Assembly (NCBI GenBank): GCA_958407465.1
Contig: CATYIV010000019.1
Coordinates: 1 to 38,859, forward strand
DNA from: an uncultured Collinsella sp.
Lineage (GTDB): Bacteria; Actinomycetota; Coriobacteriia; Coriobacteriales; Coriobacteriaceae
Direction: 5' to 3'
Length of the DNA stretch: 38,859 bases
In this document: one piece after another, positions 16,124 to 23,946 of the stretch
How positions within the stretch are numbered: position 1 is the stretch's first letter
Layout of the letters: every line of letters begins with the position of its first letter
Program-made: the position numbers and the translations under genes
Notes under the pieces: model-generated
Database searches by the model: none
What the model saw: only the letters and a program-made list of their open reading frames with translations
What the model was told of the DNA's origin: nothing

Positions 16124-17785
16124 ATGATTGCAAAGACCATTCGCACCTGTTTTCCGATCGCTGCGGCTGCCGTTTCCGACAAGGCCGAGGAGATCAACAA
16201 GCTCAACGTCTTCCCCGTACCCGACGGCGACACCGGCACAAACATGTCGCTCACGCTTGCCTCGGTGACCAAGGAGCTTTCCGCCCTTCCCGCCGATGCC
16301 GATATGGAGGCCATCGCCGGCGCCATCACCCACGGATCCCTGATGGGTGCCCGCGGCAACTCCGGCGTCATCACCTCGCAGATCCTGCGCGGCGTGGCCG
16401 AGGGCCTCGTCTCTGCCGACGAGCCCATCACGTCTGCCAACATCGCTTTCGCCTTCCGTCGCGCCGTCAAGGTCGCCTTCCAGGCTGTCCGTAAGCCCAT
16501 CGAGGGCACGATCCTCACGGTCCTGCGCGATGTTTCGACCAAGGCCGATGAGTGCGAGAAGAAGAAGTTCTCGGCCGAGGACGCTCTCGATGCCATCGTC
16601 GTCGAGGCCTATCAGTCCGTCGCCCGCACGCCCGACCTGCTGCCCGTTCTGAAGGAGAACGGCGTGGTCGACTCCGGCGCCTTTGGCTTTGCCATCTTCC
16701 TGGAGAACTTTGTTGCCGCCGCGCTTGGCCGCAGCACCGTTGTCGAGGATTTCTCCGCCACGTTTGATTCCGCCGGTTCTGCCCGCGACGCGGCCCTCGG
16801 TCGCGTTGAGATCGAGGCTAACGACGATTGGGAGGGCTCGGAGTTTCGCTACTGCAACGAGTTCCTCTTTAAGGCCGACGCTCCCTTTGACGAGGATGAG
16901 TGCCTTAAGTTCCTGGGCTCCATGGGCGACTGTGAGCTGCTCGTGGGTGCCTACCCCGACTATAAGATCCACGTGCACTCCAACACCCCCAACCTGGTGC
17001 TCGAGCACATGCTGCAGCTCGGTCAAATCTACGAGGTCTTTATCCACAACATGGAGATGGAGGCCCACGACCGTACCGCCAAGATTCACGAGGACCAGGA
17101 GAAGGCTGCCGAGCCCGCCAAGGCGCTGGGCTTTGTCGCCGTTGCCGCTGGTTCGGGCGAGGCCGACATCCTCAAGTCCCTCGGCGTTGACGTGATCGTC
17201 TCGGGTGGCCAGACCATGAACCCCTCGACCGCCGACCTGCTGGGCGCGGTGGACCAGGTCAACGCGACCTCGGTCGTCATCCTGCCCAATAACGGCAACA
17301 TCCGTATGGCTGCCGAGGCTGCCGCTTCTGCCTGCACCGACAAGAAGGTCGCCGTCGTTCCCACTAAGACCGTCCCGCAGGCGTTCTCCGCACTGTTCGC
17401 GGTCCTGCCCGATTCCGAGCTCGAGGATGCTGTTGCCGCCATGGTCGACGCCATCAGCGAAGTTCGCGATGGCGAGGTCACCCGCGCCGTGCGTGATTCC
17501 AGCGCCTCCGACGGCTCTCCGATTCACTCCGGTGACGTCATGGGCATTATTGCCGGCTCCATCGACGTGGTCGGCTCCGACGTGAAGCAGGTCACGCTCG
17601 ACTGCATCAACCGCATGCAGGAGGAAGAGGAGGGCGACGCGCTGACGATTCTGGCCGGCGAGGAGTTGTCCGATGAGGCCTTCCAGGAGATCGTCGACGC
17701 CATCGAGGAGGCTCAACCCGACCTGGAGATTGATGCCCATCGTGGCGAGCAGCCGCTCTATCCTGTGATCTTCTCGATCGAGTAG
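16124..17785 (+). CDS. fakA: Fatty acid kinase ATP-binding subunit FakA (DAK2/DhaL domain)
   Basis: FakA, with an acyl-binding FakB partner, phosphorylates exogenous fatty acids to acyl-phosphates that PlsX/PlsY can use. The 553-aa protein has an N-terminal DhaL-type kinase domain with the metal/ATP motif NVFPVPDGDTGTNM at 28-41 and GARGNSG at 75-81. A middle domain covers about 220-320, and a C-terminal FakA/DAK1-related domain covers about 330-553 and includes ILPNNGNIRMAAE. No fakB (DegV-like) gene is in the window, but plsX lies about 5 kb downstream. The ribosome binding site GGAG (16108-16111) is 12 bases from the ATG, which is rather far. The fakA-recG order matches Firmicutes. Confidence 0.9.
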   Translation: MIAKTIRTCFPIAAAAVSDKAEEINKLNVFPVPDGDTGTNMSLTLASVTKELSALPADADMEAIAGAITHGSLMGARGNSGVITSQILRGVAEGLVSADEPITSANIAFAFRRAVKVAFQAVRKPIEGTILTVLRDVSTKADECEKKKFSAEDALDAIVVEAYQSVARTPDLLPVLKENGVVDSGAFGFAIFLENFVAAALGRSTVVEDFSATFDSAGSARDAALGRVEIEANDDWEGSEFRYCNEFLFKADAPFDEDECLKFLGSMGDCELLVGAYPDYKIHVHSNTPNLVLEHMLQLGQIYEVFIHNMEMEAHDRTAKIHEDQEKAAEPAKALGFVAVAAGSGEADILKSLGVDVIVSGGQTMNPSTADLLGAVDQVNATSVVILPNNGNIRMAAEAAASACTDKKVAVVPTKTVPQAFSALFAVLPDSELEDAVAAMVDAISEVRDGEVTRAVRDSSASDGSPIHSGDVMGIIAGSIDVVGSDVKQVTLDCINRMQEEEEGDALTILAGEELSDEAFQEIVDAIEEAQPDLEIDAHRGEQPLYPVIFSIE

Positions 17786-17795
17786 GCAACTGCCC

Positions 17796-19973
17796 ATGTC
17801 CGAGCTGTGCTCCGTGCCGCGCGTCTCGGAGCGCTTTGCCCAGAGCAATGCGCTCGACGAGGATATCGCGCGACTCAAATATGTTTCGGGTAAACGTGAG
17901 GAGGCCCTTCGCCGTCTGGGAATTAGGACGGTGGGGGACCTCCTTCTCCATATCCCTCATCGATACCTGGACTTTACGCGCTCCTGGTCCATCGAGATGG
18001 CGCCCATCGGTACCGTGTGCACGATTGTCGCCACGGTCGATCGTATCGTCCAAAAACAGCCCCGCCCGCGTATGCAGGTGACCGAGGTCTCGCTGGTGGA
18101 CGAGACGGGCGTGCTGCAGGTCGCCTTTTTCCGTCAGCCCTGGATTGCCCAGCAGTTTAAGCAGGGCGACCGCCTGGCCGTGATGGGTAAGGTCGAGTTT
18201 GCCTACGGCTTTAAGCAGATGGCCTCTCCGCATTTCGAAAAGCTCGAGGAGGGGCGTGCCGCGGGCACCATTCTGCCGGTCCACTATGTGAGCGATGGCG
18301 TGAGCCAGGCGTGGATGCGCCGCATCGTAAGCGGCGCGCTCGAGGTCGTCGGCAATCCCTTCGATCCGATTCCCGCACGCTTGCGCGTCAAGCGTCGTCT
18401 GATGAGCAATGCCCGCGCGCTGCGCTCAATTCACTTTCCCTCGAGTATGGCCGAGCGCGATATTGCGCGGCGGCGTCTTGCCTACGAGGAATGTCTCTGC
18501 TTGCAGCTCGCGCTTCGCCTGCGCAACGATGGCGGTATGGTCGACGTAGCGCCTTATACACATGCCGCGGGCGAGCACCTGGCAGCGCTCAGGGAAGCCC
18601 TACCGTTTTCGCTGAGCGACGAGCAGGAGGCCGCGTTCCAAGACATCCTGCACGACATGTGCGATGGCGGGCGCGTGATGAACCGCCTGCTTCTGGGCGA
18701 CGTCGGTACCGGCAAGACGGCCGTCGCCGCCTGCGCGCTGGCTGTCGCGGCCGATTCGGGCACTCAGTCCTGCGTTATGGCGCCTACGGGCGTGCTGGCG
18801 CGTCAATATGCCGATAAGACCGGCCCCTTGCTCTCGCAGGCTGGCATGTCCTGGGCGCTCCTGACGGGCGCCACGCCGGCGGCCGAGCGCGTGCAGATCC
18901 ATGCGCAGCTGGAATCGGGCGAGCTCGACGTCCTCTTTGGAACCCACGCGGTCCTTTCGGACAACGTGGCGTTTAAGCATCTGTCGCTTGTCGTCATCGA
19001 CGAGCAGCACCGCTTTGGTGTGGGCCAGCGCAATGCCCTGCGTGCCAAGGGGCCGGGTGCCGACCTGCTCGTCATGACGGCGACGCCCATCCCGCGTACG
19101 CTGGCGCTCTCGGTCTACGGCGACCTGGACACGAGCATCATCCGCCATCGACCTGTTCCGGGAGCGGGCGTTACGACACGCGTGCTCACCGAGTCGAGCC
19201 GCGACCTTGCCTACGGCGCCATTCGCGAGGCGCACGAAAAGGGCCAGCAGGCCTACGTGATTTGCCCGCTCGTGGAGCCGAGTGACTCGGCCGATGAGCT
19301 GGAAGACGTGCCCGGTATCGCCCGCGACGACGAGGGCCGCGTGACCGTCCCCGTGCCGCTGCACGATACGGCAACCGAGCTCGACCGCCTTCGCCTGGCG
19401 TTGCCGGGACTTACCATCGAGCGCCTTCACGGCCGCATGCCGGCGGGGGAGAAGGACCGCGTGATCGATGCCTTCAAGCGTGGCGAGATCGATGTGCTCG
19501 TATCGACCACGGTGGTCGAGGTGGGCGTCGACGTGCCCAACGCCACCGTCATGGTCATCGAGAACGGTGAACGCTTTGGCTTGGCGGCCCTGCACCAACT
19601 GCGCGGTCGCGTGGGCCGCGGCAGCGTGTCGGGCACCTGCCTGGTCATGACGCACTCCAAGGGCAACGGCGGCGCATCGGCGGCGCAAGACCGTCTCCAG
19701 TCGCTCGAAAAGACCTCGGACGGCTTTACGCTCGCCCAGATGGACCTGCGCCTGCGCCACGAGGGCGAAATCCTGGGCTACCGTCAGCACGGCGGCGTGA
19801 CCCTGCGCTTTGTGGACCTGGACGCCGACGAGGATCTTATCGAGTGGGCCCATTTGGACGCGGTCGAGCTCTTGCGGTATGCTTGCAACCTTGACTCCGT
19901 GGCGACGCGCCCCTTGCGCGATGCGGTCGCCACGCGTTATCGACATATCTTTAAGGAGGTCAGCGGAGGATGA
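17796..19973 (+). CDS. recG: ATP-dependent DNA helicase RecG
   Basis: Remodels stalled replication forks and branch-migrates recombination intermediates. The 725-aa protein has an N-terminal helical part and a wedge/OB domain (about 50-170, with VTEVSLVDETGVLQVAFF). Two helicase lobes follow: Walker A GDVGTGKT at 301-308, the RecG-type DEQH box at 402-405 (then RFGVGQR), TATPIPRTL, and VVEVGVDVPNATVMVIE with QLRGRVGRG. A TRG-type C-terminal region is present. It starts 10 bases after fakA with only a weak ribosome binding site and overlaps rsmD by four bases (ATGA). Confidence 0.96.
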   Translation: MSELCSVPRVSERFAQSNALDEDIARLKYVSGKREEALRRLGIRTVGDLLLHIPHRYLDFTRSWSIEMAPIGTVCTIVATVDRIVQKQPRPRMQVTEVSLVDETGVLQVAFFRQPWIAQQFKQGDRLAVMGKVEFAYGFKQMASPHFEKLEEGRAAGTILPVHYVSDGVSQAWMRRIVSGALEVVGNPFDPIPARLRVKRRLMSNARALRSIHFPSSMAERDIARRRLAYEECLCLQLALRLRNDGGMVDVAPYTHAAGEHLAALREALPFSLSDEQEAAFQDILHDMCDGGRVMNRLLLGDVGTGKTAVAACALAVAADSGTQSCVMAPTGVLARQYADKTGPLLSQAGMSWALLTGATPAAERVQIHAQLESGELDVLFGTHAVLSDNVAFKHLSLVVIDEQHRFGVGQRNALRAKGPGADLLVMTATPIPRTLALSVYGDLDTSIIRHRPVPGAGVTTRVLTESSRDLAYGAIREAHEKGQQAYVICPLVEPSDSADELEDVPGIARDDEGRVTVPVPLHDTATELDRLRLALPGLTIERLHGRMPAGEKDRVIDAFKRGEIDVLVSTTVVEVGVDVPNATVMVIENGERFGLAALHQLRGRVGRGSVSGTCLVMTHSKGNGGASAAQDRLQSLEKTSDGFTLAQMDLRLRHEGEILGYRQHGGVTLRFVDLDADEDLIEWAHLDAVELLRYACNLDSVATRPLRDAVATRYRHIFKEVSGG

Positions 19974-20614
19974 GAATCATCGGCGGTGAATGGCGCGGCC
20001 GCAAGATCGAAGAGCCGCGCGGGCGCGATGTCACCCGTCCCACGACCGATCGCGTGCGCGAGGCATGTGCATCCATGGTCATGTCGGCGTTCGATTTCGA
20101 TTTGGACGAGGTCCGCGTGCTGGATGCCTTTGGCGGCTCCGGTGCCCTGGGAATCGAGATGCTCTCGCGTGGCGCTCGCTCGCTCACCACGTTCGAGATC
20201 GATCGCAATGCCGCCTGTCTGATTACCAAGAATATCGAGTCGCTGTGCCGCGATCGCTCTCGCTGGCGCATCGTCACCGGCGATGTACTGGCGAGTGCCT
20301 CACGCGGCCGTGTGCCAGGTGGTCCTTTTGATCTGGTCCTGCTCGATCCACCGTATGTCTTTGGCGCCGAGCCGGTCGAGGAGCTGCTGCAAAATCTTTC
20401 CCAGCAGGGTTTGCTGGCACCCGGGGCCTTTGCCCTGTTTGAGCACGCCGCATCCGATGCGAGCGCTCATCCAGCTGGTTTTGAGACCGTGCGGGAGAAG
20501 CGTTACGGCATTACCTCGGTTGACTTGCTGCGCTGGGCGGCCGAGGACGAGAACGAGCATGCTAACGACAGCGACAACGACGAGGACGTGCCATCGGAGG
20601 ACACCCATGAATGA
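19970..20614 (+). CDS. rsmD: 16S rRNA (guanine(966)-N(2))-methyltransferase RsmD
   Basis: SAM-dependent methyltransferase acting on G966 of 16S rRNA. The 214-aa protein shows the family start MRIIGGEWRGRKI, the RPTTDRVREA segment, SAM-binding motif DAFGGSGALGIE at 52-63 and catalytic DPPY at 126-129. After the fold comes an unusual 25-residue acidic tail rich in Asp, Glu and Asn (about 190-214) that is not part of the catalytic domain. It overlaps recG by four bases and coaD by eight. The rsmD-coaD pair is conserved widely (ylbH-ylbI in Bacillus). Confidence 0.95.
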   Translation: MRIIGGEWRGRKIEEPRGRDVTRPTTDRVREACASMVMSAFDFDLDEVRVLDAFGGSGALGIEMLSRGARSLTTFEIDRNAACLITKNIESLCRDRSRWRIVTGDVLASASRGRVPGGPFDLVLLDPPYVFGAEPVEELLQNLSQQGLLAPGAFALFEHAASDASAHPAGFETVREKRYGITSVDLLRWAAEDENEHANDSDNDEDVPSEDTHE

Positions 20615-21104
20615 CACCATCAACCGCGTGATCGTCCCGGGCACCTTCGATCCCATCACCTTTGGTCACATAGACGTGATTCGCCGTGCCCGCCGCATCT
20701 TTCCCAGCGTGATTGTCGCCGTGGCCGAATCGCAGGGTAAAAACGGCGTGGGTACCACCTTTATGCTCGACGAGCGCGTGGCGCTGGCCCGCGAGGCGCT
20801 CGGCGATTTGGACGGCGTCGAGGTGCTGCCCTTCACCGGCCTGCTGGTCGACTTTGCACGTGAGCAGGGGGCAGGTGCCGTCGTTAAGGGTCTGCGCGCC
20901 ATGACCGACTTTGAATACGAGCTGCAGCAGGCCGACCTCAACTATCGTCTGGATTGCGAGCTGGAGTCTATCTTTGTCATGAGTGCTCCGCAGTACGGGT
21001 ACATCTCGAGCTCGGTGGTGCGCCAGATCGCTTCGCTTGGCAGCGACGTATCGACGTTTGTGCCGCCCAACGTGGTCGCAGCGCTCAAACATCGCTTTTC
21101 GTGA
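20607..21104 (+). CDS. coaD: Pantetheine-phosphate adenylyltransferase
   Basis: Catalyses the penultimate step of coenzyme A synthesis, from 4'-phosphopantetheine to dephospho-CoA. The 165-aa length is typical. Nucleotidyltransferase motifs are PGTFDPITFGH (TFGH at 18-21) and ISSSVVR at 133-139, with VKGLRAMTDFEYELQ between. The ATG at 20607 has GGAGG at 20596-20600, six bases away; upstream in-frame codons lie inside rsmD and have no site. CoA made here supplies the phosphopantetheine arm of the acyl carrier protein encoded about 2.6 kb downstream. Confidence 0.97.
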   Translation: MNDTINRVIVPGTFDPITFGHIDVIRRARRIFPSVIVAVAESQGKNGVGTTFMLDERVALAREALGDLDGVEVLPFTGLLVDFAREQGAGAVVKGLRAMTDFEYELQQADLNYRLDCELESIFVMSAPQYGYISSSVVRQIASLGSDVSTFVPPNVVAALKHRFS

Positions 21105-21128
21105 CGTTTTTTATTGCCTGGTGGCATG

Positions 21129-21137
21129 TGGTAAACT
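21129..21137 (+). promoter_or_regulatory. Extended -10 promoter of the SepIVA-like gene
   Basis: TGG followed by TAAACT (21132-21137), with no clear -35. It lies 25 bp after coaD and 36 bp before the next start codon. Confidence 0.45.
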
Positions 21138-21172
21138 AACACGATGATATGTTACCTATGAAAGGAGACCGG

Positions 21173-21670
21173 ATGCCGGGCGAGAATTTTCCTGGCGACA
21201 GGATCGTGAGTCTTGTCGACGAGCTCGAGGGGCTCATCGAAGAGGCTAAGACGCCGTTCGGCAAGAACGCCCAGATGAAGGTTATCGACGCCGACGTCTT
21301 CTTTAACATCCTCGATGAGATCCGCATGAGCTATCCCGAGGAGTGGCAGAAGTCCCGCCGTATCCTCAAAGAGCGCGAGGAGCTTATGGCTTCCGCCGCC
21401 GCACAGGCCGATTCCATCATTGCCGATGCTCAGCAGCAGGCGCTCACCATTGCCGGTGAGCAGGAGATCGTCCGCTTAGCCCAGCAACAGGCCGACGACA
21501 TCCGCGACCGTGCCCAGCAGTACGAGCGCGAGACGCGTTATGCCGCCGAGGATTACGCCGAGCAGGTCTTTACGCACCTCGAGGAGAACCTTAAGAGTCT
21601 GACCGGCACCGTCACTCGTTGCCGTCAGCAGCTCAACGAGGGCGCCGCCCAGCAGAACGGTCAGTGGTAA
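21173..21670 (+). CDS. DivIVA-like coiled-coil protein, SepIVA-like
   Basis: A 165-aa protein that is almost entirely helical. The N-terminal part (about 1-60) contains SLVDELEGLIEEA, a short hinge with a Pro, then VFFNILDEIRMSYPEEW. From about 60 on comes an Ala/Gln/Glu-rich coiled coil. This layout resembles mycobacterial SepIVA (Rv2927c), a DivIVA-type protein involved in septation and envelope growth. The position also agrees: in mycobacteria sepIVA precedes the DUF177 gene and the rnc-smc-ftsY block, as here. Older annotation might call it an ATP synthase B-like protein because of the coiled coil. The ATG at 21173 is chosen because AAAGGAG (21161-21167) precedes it; ATGs at 21149 and 21158 have no site. 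It overlaps the next gene in TAATG. Confidence 0.65.
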   Translation: MPGENFPGDRIVSLVDELEGLIEEAKTPFGKNAQMKVIDADVFFNILDEIRMSYPEEWQKSRRILKEREELMASAAAQADSIIADAQQQALTIAGEQEIVRLAQQQADDIRDRAQQYERETRYAAEDYAEQVFTHLEENLKSLTGTVTRCRQQLNEGAAQQNGQW

Positions 21671-22224
21671 TGGCTGAGTTCCCGAGCGTAACCGTCGATC
21701 TTTCCGAGCAGCTCGAGTTTCCCGGAGACTCTTATCCGCTGACCGGCAAGGTCGATGTCGCCACCTACACGGTGGGCGAGAAGGAGTACCAGCTGCAGGA
21801 CGGCATTTCCTACGACGTGGTCTTTACCAACGCCGGTACCGGTGTTCTGCTTTCGGGCATGGTCCGCGCTCACGCCACCGGCGAGTGCGATCGCTGCCTG
21901 GAGCCCGCATCGTTTGATATCGCAGGCGAGATCGAGGAGTTCTACCTCTTTAACGAGCCCGAGGACCCCGAGGCCTACGAAGACGGCTACGAGTTGCTGG
22001 GCGAGGATCGCATTGTCGATCTGGGCGAGCCCATCAACGACGCGGTCGTCATGGACACGCCGTTCGTTGTCCTGTGCAAGCCCGATTGCCGCGGCCTTTG
22101 CCCCACCTGTGGCATCAATCTCAACGTCGAGCAATGCGATTGCGCCGCCAAGGCGGAGGCCGAATGGGCCGCTGCCACGGAAAATCCATTTGCAGCATTA
22201 AAGAATCTCAAGCTTGACGAGTAA
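21670..22224 (+). CDS. DUF177/YceD family protein, 23S rRNA accumulation factor
   Basis: A 184-aa DUF177 (YceD/YlbN) protein; the family is almost always beside rpmF and is linked to 23S rRNA/50S formation. The conserved core includes the Cys pair CDRC (C73, C76) in ATGECDRCLEP. A C-terminal Cys cluster (C136, C140, C144, C147) in CKPDCRGLCPTCGINLN probably binds zinc, though that is inferred. The C-terminal NPFAALKNLKLDE matches the typical family ending. The ATG at 21670 shares one base with the previous stop (TAATG). Confidence 0.92.
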   Translation: MAEFPSVTVDLSEQLEFPGDSYPLTGKVDVATYTVGEKEYQLQDGISYDVVFTNAGTGVLLSGMVRAHATGECDRCLEPASFDIAGEIEEFYLFNEPEDPEAYEDGYELLGEDRIVDLGEPINDAVVMDTPFVVLCKPDCRGLCPTCGINLNVEQCDCAAKAEAEWAAATENPFAALKNLKLDE

Positions 22225-22229
22225 AACTG

Positions 22230-22238
22230 TGGTAGTAT
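22230..22238 (+). promoter_or_regulatory. Possible extended -10 promoter of rpmF
   Basis: TGG followed by TAGTAT (22233-22238). A good -35-like TTGACG (22214-22219) is nearby, but at only 13 bp spacing, so it probably does not pair with this -10. Confidence 0.35.
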
Positions 22239-22288
22239 CGCTACTTGCGCGTAATCGCCACACTGGATAGTTCATAAGGAAGGTCACT

Positions 22289-22468
22289 ATGCCCGTACCT
22301 AAACAAAAGCAGGGTCGTATCCGCACCCATACCCGTCGTTCCGCCAACATGAAGATCTCGGCTGCGGCTCAGTCCACGTGCCCCCGTTGCGGCGCTGTTA
22401 AGCTCCCGCACCACGTGTGCCCCAGCTGCGGTTTCTACAAGGACCGCGAGGTTATCGTTACCGAGTAA
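22289..22468 (+). CDS. rpmF: 50S ribosomal protein L32
   Basis: A 59-aa L32 of the zinc-binding type. It starts MPVPKQKQGRIRTHTRRS and has two Cys pairs, CPRC (31-34) and CPSC (44-47), which form the zinc ribbon. The ATG has AAGGAAGG (22276-22283) five bases upstream. It lies between the DUF177 gene and plsX, the usual position. A terminator-like hairpin separates it from plsX. Confidence 0.96.
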   Translation: MPVPKQKQGRIRTHTRRSANMKISAAAQSTCPRCGAVKLPHHVCPSCGFYKDREVIVTE

Positions 22469-22508
22469 CTGTATACTCTGGATACGATGCCGTTCCAACT
22501 GGAACCAC

Positions 22509-22538
22509 AATGGCCGGCTCAATGAGTCGGCCATTTTT
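22509..22538 (+). terminator. Terminator/attenuator between rpmF and plsX
   Basis: AATGGCCG (22509-22516) pairs with CGGCCATT (22528-22535), with an inner CTC/GAG extension in the loop and a T run to 22538. A possible -10, TATACT (22472-22477), lies upstream, so plsX may also have its own start with this hairpin in its leader. Confidence 0.75.
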
Positions 22539-22556
22539 GTATAAGGAGCATATGAA

Positions 22557-23576
22557 ATGAGTAACGTTCGCGTTTGTGTAGACGTTGTGGGCGGAGACGA
22601 GAAGCCCCAGGTTGTTCTCGATGGTATCGAGGCTGCGCTTGCGGCAGATTCCGAGATCGAGATTTTGGCCGTCGGTCCCGCCGAAATCGTCAACCCCTTT
22701 GCCGCAGCGCATGCCCGCGTGGAGGCTCTGGAGGCCCCCGATGTCATCAGCATGGAGGACGATCCCATCCGCGCTGTGATGACCAAGCGCAAGTCCTCGA
22801 TCGTGCTTGCATGTCGTGCCATTAAGAAGGGCAATGCGGACGCGTTTTTCTCGGCCGGCTCGACCGGTGCCATGACCGCTGCCGCCACGGCCTACGTGAC
22901 GCCGTTTAGGTATCAGGCCGAAGGCAAGAAGCAGCCGGTGCGCCCCTGTCTGACCAATGCACTGCCCAATCGCGCCGGCGGTCTGACGGTGCTGTGCGAC
23001 ATGGGTGCCAACCCCGATGTCGAGGTTGACGATATGGTGCGTTTTGCCCAGATGGGCAGCGCCTATGCCCGCGTCGTCCTGGGCATCGAGCATCCTCGCG
23101 TGGGCCTGCTCGCCAACGGCACCGAGGACGAGAAGGGCTCCAACTTTACCAAGGCCTGCTTCCCGGCCATGAAAGCCGCCGTTCCCGGCTTTGTTGGTAA
23201 CTGCGAGGGAACGGACATCACCTCAGGTAACTTCGATGTCGTCGTTGCCGATGGCATGTCGGGCAATATTGCGCTCAAGGCCACCGAGGGCGCTGCCAAG
23301 TTTTTGCTGCAGGAGCTCAAGGGTGTCTTTATGTCTTCGCTTGGCACCAAGATTGCCGCGCTGCTCATCAAAAAGCAGATGCGCGAGATTAAGGCCAAGC
23401 TCTCTGGCGACGCCAAGGGCGGCGCGATTCTTCTGGGCCTGCGCGGCGTGGTCCTGATCGGCCATGGCGCCACCTCGGTCGAGGCTGTTAAAAACGGTAC
23501 GCTCGCGGCGGCCGAAGCCGTGCGCGCGGGGCTGGTCGAGAACGTCGCCAACTCCATGGACGGTATCGTTTTATAA
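22557..23576 (+). CDS. plsX: Phosphate acyltransferase PlsX
   Basis: Converts acyl-ACP to acyl-phosphate for phosphatidic acid synthesis; it is a soluble, membrane-peripheral enzyme. The 339-aa protein has the family start VDVVGGDEKP (the usual form is DAMGGDxxP). It also has ACRAIKKGNADAFFSAGSTGAMTAAA (residues about 83-108), GGLTVLCDMGAN, LLANGTEDEKGS and VVVADGMSGNIALKATEG. The ATG at 22557 follows AAGGAG (22543-22548) by eight bases; the nearer ATG at 22552 runs into a stop after two codons. The plsX-acpP-rnc-smc-ftsY order is as in Bacillus, but fapR, fabD and fabG are missing. Confidence 0.96.
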   Translation: MSNVRVCVDVVGGDEKPQVVLDGIEAALAADSEIEILAVGPAEIVNPFAAAHARVEALEAPDVISMEDDPIRAVMTKRKSSIVLACRAIKKGNADAFFSAGSTGAMTAAATAYVTPFRYQAEGKKQPVRPCLTNALPNRAGGLTVLCDMGANPDVEVDDMVRFAQMGSAYARVVLGIEHPRVGLLANGTEDEKGSNFTKACFPAMKAAVPGFVGNCEGTDITSGNFDVVVADGMSGNIALKATEGAAKFLLQELKGVFMSSLGTKIAALLIKKQMREIKAKLSGDAKGGAILLGLRGVVLIGHGATSVEAVKNGTLAAAEAVRAGLVENVANSMDGIVL

Positions 23577-23623
23577 GAGCGAGTTAGAGCGCTGTTATGT
23601 GCTTCGCGGCGCACGTCGTGGGG

Positions 23624-23629
23624 TAGAAT
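23624..23629 (+). promoter_or_regulatory. Putative -10 of the acpP promoter
   Basis: TAGAAT with no recognisable -35. It lies 47 bp after plsX, and transcription would start near 23636, just before the palindrome at 23644. Confidence 0.4.
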
Positions 23630-23643
23630 CAGAACCGTGTCTT

Positions 23644-23663
23644 GGTACCGCCCGGGCGGTACC
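23644..23663. promoter_or_regulatory. Perfect 20-bp palindrome in the acpP leader
   Basis: GGTACCGCCCGGGCGGTACC is a perfect inverted repeat, followed by ATTCTTTT. It would fall at about +9 to +28 of the acpP transcript. It could be an operator for a lipid-responsive repressor or a weak attenuator hairpin (8-bp stem, poor T run). Confidence 0.6.
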
Positions 23664-23700
23664 ATTCTTTTGGTATTCATGCACTATGAGAGGAAGCGCT

Positions 23701-23943
23701 ATGGACCGCTCCGAAATCTTCGACAAGATCGCCGAGGTCGCTGCTGACGTTCTGGGCGTCGATGTTGCCGAAATTAGCGATGAGACCACCTTTGACGACC
23801 TCGATGCCAACTCGCTCGAGCGCCTGCAGCTGGTTACGGCTATCGAGGACGAGTTCAACCTCGAGATCGATGACGAGACTCTGCTCTCGCTCAACTCTGT
23901 CGCCGACGCCGTCGACGCTATCGAAGCTGCCAAGGAGGCCTAA
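23701..23943 (+). CDS. acpP: Acyl carrier protein
   Basis: An 80-aa acidic four-helix protein that carries acyl chains during fatty acid synthesis and hands them to PlsX. The attachment serine is S38 in DANSLERLQLVTAIEDEF. The usual motif is DSL(D/E)xVEL; here the residue before Ser is Asn (N37) and the later Glu is Gln (Q43), an unusual helix II. The ATG at 23701 follows AGGA (23691-23694) by six bases; an in-frame ATG at 23686 overlaps that site. It is followed three bases later by rnc, whose ribosome binding site lies inside its last codons. Confidence 0.93.
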   Translation: MDRSEIFDKIAEVAADVLGVDVAEISDETTFDDLDANSLERLQLVTAIEDEFNLEIDDETLLSLNSVADAVDAIEAAKEA

Positions 23944-23946
23944 GTC

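Noticed and set aside
23464..23700. Longer open frame extending acpP upstream to 23464
   Set aside because: It overlaps plsX out of frame and lacks a start with a ribosome binding site; the ACP fold begins at 23701.
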